Positions 1 through 8,295 of a stretch of 64,000 nt of DNA are shown piece after piece. The position numbers and the translations under genes are program-made. Position 1 is the first letter of the stretch. The number at the start of each line of letters is the position of its first letter. The notes under the pieces are model-generated. The model ran no database searches. It saw nothing but the letters and a program-made list of their open reading frames with translations, and was not told the DNA's origin. The DNA is from Ectothiorhodosinus mongolicus (lineage in GTDB: Bacteria; Pseudomonadota; Gammaproteobacteria; Ectothiorhodospirales; Ectothiorhodospiraceae): contig NZ_CP023018.1 in NCBI RefSeq assembly GCF_022406875.1, positions 35,575-99,574 on the forward strand, written 5' to 3'.

Positions 1-1974
1 ACCACCAGCGTGGACACGGTCAGCGCACTGGCGGCGACCGGTTCGATCTTCGTGACCGAAGCCAACGGCGTGACGGTGGATTCTGTGGCAGTAACGGTGC
101 GTGACTTCAACGCTAATGCCAGCACCACGGAAGTGGCCGACGCCCTGCAATCCGATCTGACTACCGGTGACGATGGTGACATCGTGCTGGTGGCCACCCT
201 GGGCGACATCGTGCTCAATGACGGTACCGCGACGAACGCGGGGCAAGCGGTAAGTGCGGACGGCAGCGGCTCTGTCCGTCTTGAGGCTACGGCGGGCAGT
301 CTGACGGCTAATGCCGGTGCGGACATACTCAGCGGCTCTGGTGATATCACGCTGCGCGCAGGTGAGGGGATAAGTCTGGGTGCCAACGTAGATGTAGTCA
401 CAGCCAGCTTAGGTACTATTAGCATCAATGCGGTTGGGGGCGCTTTGACGATGGCTGGCAACAGCAACGTGACCGCCAGCGGCAGCAGCGCGCGTTTGGC
501 GGCAGATGGCAATCTGACGGTGGGCAATGTGCAGGCCACCAACGTCAGTCTGGTGTCTGGGAACGGTGCGATCATCAACGCTGCAGGCAGCGAGATGAAC
601 GTGACCGCCACGAACCTGCGCCTGCAGGCCGAGGGCGCGATCGGCGCCAGCGACAGTCACCTCACCACCAGCGTGGACACGGTCAGCGCACTGGCGGCGA
701 CCGGTTCGATCTTCGTGACCGAAGCCAACGGCGTGACGGTGGATTCTGTGGCAGTAACGGTGCGTGACTTCAACGCTAATGCCAGCACCACGGAAGTGGC
801 CGACGCCCTGCAATCCGATCTGACTACCGGTGACGATGGTGACATCGTGCTGGTGGCCACCCTGGGCGACATCGTGCTCAATGACGGTACCGCGACGAAC
901 GCGGGGCAAGCGGTAAGTGCGGACGGCAGCGGCTCTGTCCGTCTTGAGGCTACGGCGGGCAGTCTGACGGCTAATGCCGGTGCGGACATACTCAGCGGCT
1001 CTGGTGATATCACGCTGCGCGCAGGTGAGGGGATAAGTCTGGGTGCCAACGTAGATGTAGTCACAGCCAGCTTAGGTACTATTAGCATCAATGCGGTTGG
1101 GGGCGCTTTGACGATGGCTGGCAACAGCAACGTGACCGCCAGCGGCAGCAGCGCGCGTTTGGCGGCAGATGGCGATCTCACGGTGGGTAATGTCACGGCT
1201 TCTAACGTCAGCTTGGTTTCTGGCGGAGCCATTATTAATGCCGCTGACAGCATCAAGAACGTCACCGCCACGAACCTTCGGCTGCAGGCACAAGATTCCA
1301 TCGGTGTTGCAGGCCGTCATCTGACCACCAATGCGGACACGATCAGCGCTCTGGCTTCTACCGGTTCGATCTTTGTGACCGAAACCAACGGCGTGACGGT
1401 GGATTCTGTGGCAGTAACGGTGCGTGACTTCGACGCTAATGCCAGCACCACGGAAGTGGCCGACGCCCTGCAATCCGATCTGACTACCGGTGACGATGGT
1501 GACATCGTGCTGGTGGCCACCCTGGGAGATATTACCCTGAAGGATGGGCACGACGATGACGGTATTGCTGTCAGTGCCAACGGTACCGGCAACGTGCTCA
1601 TCCGTGCCATGGACGGTTCCATCGAGTCCAACGCGGATATCCTGTCAGACACAGGTCACCTCACGCTAAGGGCCGAAAACAACATTAACCTTAATGAAGA
1701 AGTTGATGTGGTGACGGGTGCACCCGGCACGATAAGCTTCAATGCAGTTACGGGCGCTTTGACGATGGCTGGCAACAGCAGCGTGACCGCCAGCGGCAGC
1801 AGCGCGCGTTTGGCGGCAGATGGCGATCTCACGGTGGGCAATGTTACCGCTGACGATGTGAGCCTGGTATCTGGTGCGTCGATCATCAACGCTGCGGGCA
1901 GCACGATGAACGTGACCGCCACGAACCTGCGCCTGCAGGCCGAGGGCGCGATCGGCGCCAGCGACCGTCACCTC
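1..1974 (+). repeat. Three tandem ~660-bp coding repeats in the exoprotein
   Basis: Units start at 1, 664 and 1324 (periods 663 and 660 bp), and a fourth, diverged unit starts at 1975. By direct reading, bases 1-510 and 664-1173 are identical. Unit 3 is a mosaic: its beginning (to about 1525) and the GALTMAGNS segment match units 1 and 2, while its middle is different. The end of unit 1 (about 595-663) matches the end of unit 3 better than the end of unit 2. Such patchy identity indicates recent duplication or gene conversion between units. More units may lie upstream of the window. Confidence 0.9.
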
Positions 1975-3939
1975 ACCACCAGCGTGGACACGATCAGCGC
2001 ACTGGCGGCGACCAGTTCGCTCTTCATTACAGAGACCAATGGGCTGATCGTAGGAGATGTGGCGGTAACCGTCTCCGAGATGGGAGATTCGGGGCAAGTT
2101 TCAACGGTCGATGATTCAGTATTAAGTGGCCTTAAGGCTGAAACTGCCGAAAAGATGATATTCGTGACCTTGGATGGAGGGGATTTAACACAGGCGAATG
2201 GTTCGCCAATCTTAGTTGGCCGGTTGCGTTTAGATGTTGATGGCGGCATCGAGCTCAATGATGCTGATAACTCCATTGAAGAAATGGCGGCAACAACGAC
2301 AAATTCAGGCATCAGCTTTCGAAATCAAGGTGCACTTAAAATAACAACCTTAGACGGCATTTCGGGATTTGATTCGAACTCAAATGATATTCGGGTTTGG
2401 GCAGGCGGTGATTTGCGACTTGCCGAAGATATCAATGCCGGTACAGCAAATGTTTATATCGTGTCTGACGGAGGAGGTGTTGAATCTCTTCACAGCGGGC
2501 CCTCGGGTGACGGTCCTTTCGCCAAGATTCAGGCTAATCGGCTGGGAGCGAAAGCTCGAGACGCAATTTTATTACTGGGTGACAATGAGATTGATGTGTT
2601 TGCCGGCTCAGTGACTGTGTCTGGCGATGGCCTTGAATTTGTCAGCAGCGGATCGTTGACTGTTGGTGACTTAGGCACACTAACCGTGGCTGGCATCGAT
2701 ATTGGTCCCTTGGCGGGTATTACCACCAATGGTGGTGATATTGATCTGGTACTGGAGGCCGCTGGTTCTGATCCCGGCATGCTTTCCTTGATGAATGCGA
2801 TCAGTACTGGATCGCGCAGCACGGGTAATGTATTGCTCTTTGCTGATGGCGATATCTTGATGAGCGCCAATGGGGCGGGGGTGACTGCTAAGAGACTCAC
2901 TATCGATGAGGCCTCTGGTGGTGATGTGCGCCTAGCTCATCCGCAGAACCCCGTGAGCTTAAATGCCGCTCGTTTGTTTAGTGAAGGCGCCAATGATGTC
3001 GCTGAGTTTGTGGCTCTTGATGTAGGTGGTGTGGTTCAGTTTGCCAACCGCGGGGACTTGTCACTGCCTGTCGGCGTCGTTGGCAACAATATTTGGATTC
3101 GCGCTGAGGGTGACCTGACTGTGGGCGGCGGCGTAGTGGCCGGTCCAGGTAACTCACCGCAGAATGTGGTTTTGGCGGCGGGTGGGGCGTTCCGCAATAC
3201 TTTAGGGGCAAGTGCTATCTCGGCCTCTTCGGGTTGGGTGATTTACGACAACAATCCACTGAATGATCTGTCGCGATTGGGCGGGTTGATTCCTCAGTAT
3301 CGCTTCTTCTCAACCACCTATGATGATTTGCCCATTCCTCTGATGCCCATTGGTGGCAATGTTTATGTCTCGACCATGCCGCTGCAAATCCCGGAGACCT
3401 TCTTCCGCGGCCTGCATGGCTCGGATGCGGCCTTGGGTACCGGGGCTGTGGCGCGCAACTCGGCACCTGAGGGGGCGAGTACGGCATTGATGAGCCAAGG
3501 CGCCGATCGCGGCGCTATCATTCCGGGAGGCAATTACTCTATGCCTCTACAGCCTTGGACCGGGGTGTTTGGTGGTCGCCTCGGCAGTATGCCGCGTCCG
3601 ATAGGCGGTGCCTGGGTGGTGGGATCTGCTGCGGATAATACCGATGGTTTGGCGGCGCCTTTGTCGCTGCAGCTGCGGCCTAATGTGCCATTCCAGGCCT
3701 CGTTGGAGAATATTTTGGGTGGGGCCGAGCTGTGGTCCGCCAACCTCTCTGATGGTCAGGCTTTGCCTAGCTGGCTACAGATTGCCGATGTTGATGGCAT
3801 GCGAATCTTAACGGGTCGGCCGCCAGCAGATTTTAGTGGGTCATTATCTCTGGGACTGTTGGTGCGCGACGTAGGTGATGGCTTCCTAAAACTCATCAAT
3901 ATTGAGATTGATGCCAATCTGGGAATAGCTCAGAATTAA
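1..3939 (+). CDS. 3' part of a giant repetitive exoprotein/adhesin (filamentous-haemagglutinin-like)
   Basis: The reading frame is open from the first base, so the gene starts upstream of the window; about 1312 residues are visible. The first ~660 residues are three tandem units of 221, 220 and 217 residues rich in Gly, Ala, Thr, Asn and Asp, made of short beta-helix-like strands (for example GDIVLVATLGDI and GSGDITLRAGEG). A non-repetitive region of the same style follows. Near residues 1075-1110 is a segment resembling the 'W-x-I/V-Y-x-x-P ... L-x-x-x-x-x-Q-Y' end of FHA-type exoproteins. The last ~100 residues (PSWLQIADVDG, then LTGRPPADFSG) resemble a cadherin-like/dystroglycan (CADG) fold. 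Cysteine is absent from the visible part, as is common in exported repeat proteins. It heads a co-directional gene set with SecA-like, M50 and HlyD-type proteins, so it is probably their substrate. The N-terminal signal lies outside the window. Confidence 0.75.
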   Translation, partial: TTSVDTVSALAATGSIFVTEANGVTVDSVAVTVRDFNANASTTEVADALQSDLTTGDDGDIVLVATLGDIVLNDGTATNAGQAVSADGSGSVRLEATAGSLTANAGADILSGSGDITLRAGEGISLGANVDVVTASLGTISINAVGGALTMAGNSNVTASGSSARLAADGNLTVGNVQATNVSLVSGNGAIINAAGSEMNVTATNLRLQAEGAIGASDSHLTTSVDTVSALAATGSIFVTEANGVTVDSVAVTVRDFNANASTTEVADALQSDLTTGDDGDIVLVATLGDIVLNDGTATNAGQAVSADGSGSVRLEATAGSLTANAGADILSGSGDITLRAGEGISLGANVDVVTASLGTISINAVGGALTMAGNSNVTASGSSARLAADGDLTVGNVTASNVSLVSGGAIINAADSIKNVTATNLRLQAQDSIGVAGRHLTTNADTISALASTGSIFVTETNGVTVDSVAVTVRDFDANASTTEVADALQSDLTTGDDGDIVLVATLGDITLKDGHDDDGIAVSANGTGNVLIRAMDGSIESNADILSDTGHLTLRAENNINLNEEVDVVTGAPGTISFNAVTGALTMAGNSSVTASGSSARLAADGDLTVGNVTADDVSLVSGASIINAAGSTMNVTATNLRLQAEGAIGASDRHLTTSVDTISALAATSSLFITETNGLIVGDVAVTVSEMGDSGQVSTVDDSVLSGLKAETAEKMIFVTLDGGDLTQANGSPILVGRLRLDVDGGIELNDADNSIEEMAATTTNSGISFRNQGALKITTLDGISGFDSNSNDIRVWAGGDLRLAEDINAGTANVYIVSDGGGVESLHSGPSGDGPFAKIQANRLGAKARDAILLLGDNEIDVFAGSVTVSGDGLEFVSSGSLTVGDLGTLTVAGIDIGPLAGITTNGGDIDLVLEAAGSDPGMLSLMNAISTGSRSTGNVLLFADGDILMSANGAGVTAKRLTIDEASGGDVRLAHPQNPVSLNAARLFSEGANDVAEFVALDVGGVVQFANRGDLSLPVGVVGNNIWIRAEGDLTVGGGVVAGPGNSPQNVVLAAGGAFRNTLGASAISASSGWVIYDNNPLNDLSRLGGLIPQYRFFSTTYDDLPIPLMPIGGNVYVSTMPLQIPETFFRGLHGSDAALGTGAVARNSAPEGASTALMSQGADRGAIIPGGNYSMPLQPWTGVFGGRLGSMPRPIGGAWVVGSAADNTDGLAAPLSLQLRPNVPFQASLENILGGAELWSANLSDGQALPSWLQIADVDGMRILTGRPPADFSGSLSLGLLVRDVGDGFLKLINIEIDANLGIAQN

Positions 3940-3985
3940 CCTGAAATATTGCAGTTAAATAACTGATCTGAGGATGTGAAACCGA

Positions 3986-4303
3986 ATGACTGAAAAAAGC
4001 AGTGTGAAAGTAAAACCCGAAGTGGCGACCGCTGAGACGCTGGGCAATCAGCCCAAGATCCATTGGGATGAGAGTGATATGCAGTCGGTGTATGCCAATG
4101 TCTGTAATGTCATGGGAACCCGCGAGGAAATCTCCTTGGTGTTTGGCTCCAATCAAACGCTACAGCCCAAGCCCGGTGGTGAGGTGACCATTAAGGTCTC
4201 GAATCGGGTGATGCTGACCCCGCATGCCGCCAAACGCTTTGCTTTGTTGCTGAAGATGGGTTTGGATCAATACGAACAGAAGTTTGGTGAAATCAAGTTA
4301 TAA
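3986..4303 (+). CDS. DUF3467-family protein
   Basis: A 105-residue soluble protein matching the DUF3467 pattern: 'HWDESDMQSVYANVCNVMGTREE' is followed by a beta-rich part (VTIKVSNRVMLTPHAAKRF) and a terminal helix ending DQYEQKFGEIKL. Members of this family are small proteins of unknown function and have no signal peptide. The start ATG at 3986 follows a GAGG-containing sequence at about 3971. It lies 46 bp after the exoprotein gene and 18 bp before the GAF-HlyD gene, so it is probably co-transcribed with them. A chaperone or regulatory role in the export locus is only a guess from position. Confidence 0.75.
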   Translation: MTEKSSVKVKPEVATAETLGNQPKIHWDESDMQSVYANVCNVMGTREEISLVFGSNQTLQPKPGGEVTIKVSNRVMLTPHAAKRFALLLKMGLDQYEQKFGEIKL

Positions 4304-4321
4304 ACCTTTGATGCCATCTCC

Positions 4322-6139
4322 ATGAGCAGCACCGTTCAGCCCCTGAAGGCCTCGCGCCAGCAGGCCTGGTTGCGGCTGCTGCAGGAGGAGTCTGAGGCAG
4401 TCTTTTATGCTGCCTGGCTGAGCCTGCTCGCCGACAATATGGACGGCGTGGCGGAGATGGCTTTGGTGCTGGGGCCGGCCAATCAAGGCCCTTTTGCGCC
4501 AGTGGCCAGTTGGCCCCACAAAAGCCCCTGTAGCGAGGCCCTGCAGCAAAGCTGTGAACAGGTCTTGGAAATGCGTCGGCCGATTACCCGGTCGGTGGAG
4601 GGACGAGCGTTTATGGCCATTCCCGTGCAGCGCGGCTATGACATGCTGGGCGTTTTAGGGATTGGCTTTGAGCAGTCCCAGATCGCCGAATCCGCGCGCA
4701 CCTGGGCGTATTTGGGTTTAGGTTGGTTATTGGCGCACCCCTCGACACAGCCGCGCCAAGAAGGCGGTGGTGAGCTTAATGAGCGGCTGTTACTCCTATT
4801 AGACCTGATGCTCTCGGGGCATGCCGAGGAAAAACCCCGTGAGGCGTTTCAGGCGGTGTTGTCTGAGGCGGCCATTAAGCTGGGGTGTGACCGCATCTCT
4901 TTGGGCACGCTTAAAGGCAAAAGAGTGCGCCTGCAGGCCATGTCCTCAGCCGCAGACTTTGCCAAGAAAATCGATTTAACCCTGGCGCTAGAGGCGGCCA
5001 TGAACGAGGCCACCGATCAAGGCAGCCGTCTCATGGTGCCCGCAGATGCAGAGACTTTGGCCACGGTGCGGGCGCATGAAGCGCTGCTGCGCGATCATGG
5101 CAATGAAGCGGCGTTGACTGTGCCGTTTTTTATTGAATCGGGCCATTGTGGGGCACTGTGTTTTGAGTGGGTTGAGGCCCCCAGTACCGATACGGTGGGC
5201 TTGGCCGAGGGCTTGGCGGCGGTGGTCGGGCGGGTATTGTTAGAGCGCGAGCTGGCTGATTTATCGACTTGGGGGATGCTGCGGCGGTCGGGTTCGCGGG
5301 CTTTACATCGCTTGTTTGGGCCGCGTTACTTGGGGCGCAAGCTCTTGCTCTCGGGTTTTTTGTTGTTGGCGTTGTTTTTTACCTTTGCGCATGGTCAGTT
5401 TCGTGTCTCTGCCGAGGCGGGCCTTGAAGGCACCGTGCATCGCACGATCTCTGCGCCGTTTGATGGCTTTGTGGCCGAGTCATTTTATCGCGCCGGGCAG
5501 GTGGTTGATGAGGGCACAGTGCTAGCGAGCTTGGATGATCGGGATTTGCGCTTGGAGTATCTGCGCTGGTCGAGTCAACGGGCGCAGTTTGAACGCGAGA
5601 TGCGCTCCGCTCAGGGAAGGCGCGATTCTGCGGGTGCACAGGTGGCCGAGGCACAGATGCGCCAAGCGGAGGCGCAGATGGACATGGCACGTATCCTGCT
5701 CGAGCGCACCGCCATCGTCGCGCCATTTGCGGCGGTGATTACCGCGGGAGATTTATCGCAAGATCTGGGCCGGCCGGTGCAGCGCGGTGCCTCTTTGTTT
5801 GAGTTGGCGCCCGTGGCCGATTATCGCGTCGTGGTCGAGGTTGATGAGGGCGATATCGCTGAAGTGCTCGAGGGTCAGCGAGGGAGTCTGGTCCTCAAGG
5901 CGTTTCCCGAACAGAAGTTCACCTTTGATGTGAGCTTGGTGACCCCGGTCTCAGAGCCGGGTGATGGCAAGAACCGTTTTCGTGTCGAGGGCCGGCTGTA
6001 TGAACACAGTGAGGCCATGCGACCGGGGATGCGCGGCGTGGCTAAGATCGATGTGCGCCGTGAGCGATTGATCTGGATTTGGACCCGGGATATGCGTCAC
6101 TGGCTGCGCCTGCAGCGTTGGCGCTGGTTGGGTTTTTAA
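4322..6139 (+). CDS. GAF-domain/membrane-anchored HlyD-type adaptor
   Basis: A 605-residue fusion. Residues ~10-145 and ~155-310 look like two tandem GAF-type sensor domains predicted to be cytoplasmic. One membrane helix follows at about 341-358 (LLLSGFLLLALFFTFAHG). Then comes a periplasmic membrane-fusion (HlyD/RND adaptor) half: a lipoyl-like part (ISAPFDGFVAESFYRAGQVVDEG), a coiled-coil hairpin (~415-465, REMRSAQGRRDSAGAQVAEAQ), the second lipoyl half (IVAPFAAVITAGD) and a beta-barrel part (VVVEVDEGDIAEV). HlyD-type adaptors link inner-membrane exporters to the outer membrane; cytosolic GAF domains on one are unusual and suggest that export responds to a small ligand. The gene ends 2 bp before the start of the next gene, so the two are probably translated together. 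Confidence 0.75.
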   Translation: MSSTVQPLKASRQQAWLRLLQEESEAVFYAAWLSLLADNMDGVAEMALVLGPANQGPFAPVASWPHKSPCSEALQQSCEQVLEMRRPITRSVEGRAFMAIPVQRGYDMLGVLGIGFEQSQIAESARTWAYLGLGWLLAHPSTQPRQEGGGELNERLLLLLDLMLSGHAEEKPREAFQAVLSEAAIKLGCDRISLGTLKGKRVRLQAMSSAADFAKKIDLTLALEAAMNEATDQGSRLMVPADAETLATVRAHEALLRDHGNEAALTVPFFIESGHCGALCFEWVEAPSTDTVGLAEGLAAVVGRVLLERELADLSTWGMLRRSGSRALHRLFGPRYLGRKLLLSGFLLLALFFTFAHGQFRVSAEAGLEGTVHRTISAPFDGFVAESFYRAGQVVDEGTVLASLDDRDLRLEYLRWSSQRAQFEREMRSAQGRRDSAGAQVAEAQMRQAEAQMDMARILLERTAIVAPFAAVITAGDLSQDLGRPVQRGASLFELAPVADYRVVVEVDEGDIAEVLEGQRGSLVLKAFPEQKFTFDVSLVTPVSEPGDGKNRFRVEGRLYEHSEAMRPGMRGVAKIDVRRERLIWIWTRDMRHWLRLQRWRWLGF

Positions 6140-6141
6140 GC

Positions 6142-8295
6142 ATGTCGGATCTATTCTCCACTTCCTGGTATCGAGTGGCCGATGCGGTGCCGCGTCTGCG
6201 TACCCAGGCGCGCGTCTTTCGCCACGTGTATCGCGGTGAGGTCTGGCACTTAGTCCAGGATCTCGGCAGCGGTAAGTTCCTGAGGCTAAACCCAGCCGCC
6301 TACCATGTGGTGGCTCTAATTGATGGGGTACGACCCCTTGAGGAGATTTGGCAGCATGCATGCGAGGCTTTGGGCGAGGAGGCGCCCAGCCAAGATGATG
6401 TAATCCACCTGTTAGGGCAGCTGCATCAGGCCAATGTGCTGGTCTCGAATCGCTTGCCGGATATCGAAGAGCTAGAGGAGCGGCGCGAGCGCAACTGGAA
6501 GCAGCGCCTCAAGCAATACATCGCTAACCCCATGGCCTTGCGCTTCCCGCTGATCGATCCAGATCGGTTTTTGACGCGGCTGATGCCCTTATTCCCGCGC
6601 TGGGCCTTGCCCTGGATGCTCTTGGTTTGGCTGGCCTTGGTGGGCATGGGGCTGTTCCTGACGCTGCGTCATTGGGGGGATATTACCGCCGACATCACGC
6701 GCCTTATCTTCACGCCCGAATATGTGTTGATGCTGCTGATTGTTTTTCCGCTGCTCAAAGCCATCCACGAGATCGGTCATGGCATCGCCATCAAGCTTTT
6801 TGGAGGGCAATGTCATGAGATGGGCATGATGCTGTTGGTGCTCATGCCGATTCCCTATGTCGATGCCAGTCATGCCACGGCATTTTTGAATAAGTATCAG
6901 CGCATCTTGGTGGGCGGAGCCGGGATGATGATTGAGTTGGCGATTGCCTCGGTGGCGCTGTGGCTGTGGACCATGGCGGAGCCGGGATTGATGCGCGTCT
7001 TTTTGCATGAGGTGGTTTTGGTGGCGGGGGTGAGTACGCTGTTGTTCAACATCAACCCGCTTTTGCGCCTCGATGGGTATTACATGCTCTCGGATTGGTT
7101 GGAGATTCCGAATCTGGGGCAAAAATCCAACCGCTATTTTGGGCATGTGCTGAAAAAGTATGTCCTTAGGGCGAAAAAGCACCTGAATCCCCCGGAAACC
7201 GAACATGGCGAGGCGCCATGGCTGTTTTCTTATTCGGTGCTGTCTTTTTTATATCGGATGTTTATTGTCACGGTGATCGTCTTGTTCGTGGCGCAGCAGC
7301 TTTTTTTCATTGGCATGTTGCTGGCCGCTTGGGCGATCTACATGATGCTGGTGTTGCCGCTGGGTAAAAGCCTTAAAGCCGCTTGGTTTGATCCGGCTTT
7401 GGCTGAAAAGCGGGGCCGCTTGGTCTCGGCCAGCACCGGCTTTGTGTTGGTCATGGCTTATTTGATATTGCTTGTGCCGCTGCCAGCAGCCACCGCTGTG
7501 GAGGGGGTGACTTGGATGTCGGAGCGCTCACAACTGCGCGCCCCAGCCAGTTGTTTTGGGTTACAAGTGCTGGCCAATCCGGGACCTGTGATGCGCGGTC
7601 AGCCTTTGGTGGTCTGTGAAGATGAATTATTGGATATGGCTTTAGCCGAGCTACAGGCCAAGCGCGATGAGCATTTGGCGGATCTGGCGCGGGCGGATCG
7701 CCAAGATCGCGTGCTGGCGATGAACATCCGTGAAGAGCTGGCATACACCGAGGCATCGATTGCTGATTTGCAGCGCCGTTTGGCCAATCTCGAGGTGCTT
7801 AGCCCGCATGCCGGTCGCTTTGTTTTGGCTTCGCGTCGGGACTTTGTGGGCCGGTTTTGGCAACGCGGCGACATCATGGGGTATGTAGTGGATCCTGAGC
7901 GCTTTACCTTGATGGTGGTGGTCCCGCAGCGCGATGCCAACCGCGTGCGCGAAGATCTGCGCAAGGTGTCCTTACAAGCGGCCGATACACCGGGTCGTCT
8001 GCACTCAGCTCGGCTGGTGCGTGAAGTGCCAGCCGCTACCGATGAGCTGCCTAGTATGGCTTTGTCTCTGCAAGGCGGCGGGCGCATTGGTGTCAATCCC
8101 CAGCCCGACAGTGAAGGCATGCCGCGGGCACTCCAGCAACTGTTTGTGCTGGAATTAACCCTGGATGACCCCGAACCCATATCGGCGTTTTTGGGTCAGC
8201 GCGTGCATGTTCGTTTTGCGCATAGCCCCGAGCCCTTGGGGCGGCAGATCTATCGGGTGGTGCGCGATGTGTTTGCCGAGCGGTTCTTGATCTGA
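6142..8295 (+). CDS. PqqD-like / M50 site-2-protease-like / HlyD-type fusion membrane protein
   Basis: The ATG at 6142 was chosen (717 residues); an upstream in-frame start would overlap the previous gene. Residues ~10-95 are PqqD-like (FRHVYRGEVWHLVQDLGSGKFLRLNPAAYHVVALIDG). Several membrane helices follow, with the M50 metalloprotease motif HEIGH at 209-213 and the second zinc-site motif LDGYY (Asp311). Both are intact, so peptidase activity is possible. After the last helix (~residues 430-450) the periplasmic part has a lipoyl-like and coiled-coil HlyD module (ALAELQAKRDEHLADLARADRQ; LSPHAGRFVLASRRDFVG). Known PqqD-M50 proteins act in peptide maturation or export. Here the likely role is an inner-membrane core of the export system. 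The stop overlaps the next start (TGATG). Confidence 0.75.
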   Translation: MSDLFSTSWYRVADAVPRLRTQARVFRHVYRGEVWHLVQDLGSGKFLRLNPAAYHVVALIDGVRPLEEIWQHACEALGEEAPSQDDVIHLLGQLHQANVLVSNRLPDIEELEERRERNWKQRLKQYIANPMALRFPLIDPDRFLTRLMPLFPRWALPWMLLVWLALVGMGLFLTLRHWGDITADITRLIFTPEYVLMLLIVFPLLKAIHEIGHGIAIKLFGGQCHEMGMMLLVLMPIPYVDASHATAFLNKYQRILVGGAGMMIELAIASVALWLWTMAEPGLMRVFLHEVVLVAGVSTLLFNINPLLRLDGYYMLSDWLEIPNLGQKSNRYFGHVLKKYVLRAKKHLNPPETEHGEAPWLFSYSVLSFLYRMFIVTVIVLFVAQQLFFIGMLLAAWAIYMMLVLPLGKSLKAAWFDPALAEKRGRLVSASTGFVLVMAYLILLVPLPAATAVEGVTWMSERSQLRAPASCFGLQVLANPGPVMRGQPLVVCEDELLDMALAELQAKRDEHLADLARADRQDRVLAMNIREELAYTEASIADLQRRLANLEVLSPHAGRFVLASRRDFVGRFWQRGDIMGYVVDPERFTLMVVVPQRDANRVREDLRKVSLQAADTPGRLHSARLVREVPAATDELPSMALSLQGGGRIGVNPQPDSEGMPRALQQLFVLELTLDDPEPISAFLGQRVHVRFAHSPEPLGRQIYRVVRDVFAERFLI
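6325..6337. repeat. Solitary GGGGTACGACCCC palindrome inside the M50 gene
   Basis: The 13-mer is identical to the core of the paired elements at 56716, 57996 and 61429, but stands alone. It is read in frame as D-G-V-R-P in the PqqD-like domain, where related proteins also have a 'DG-x-R-x-L' turn, so it may be chance or a codon-level coincidence. Confidence 0.4.

Noticed and set aside
1-1974. CRISPR-like or satellite array
   Set aside because: The units are 651-663 bp, continuous coding sequence with no short repeat-spacer structure.
409-2312. Several open frames on the minus strand opposite the repeat region
   Set aside because: They recur with the 660-bp repeat unit and have low-complexity or His/Arg-rich translations; they mirror the codon pattern of the sense gene.
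6079-6141. Earlier start for the PqqD-M50 protein
   Set aside because: It would be a 63-bp overlap with the preceding gene and the extra residues do not fit a PqqD-like N-terminus.
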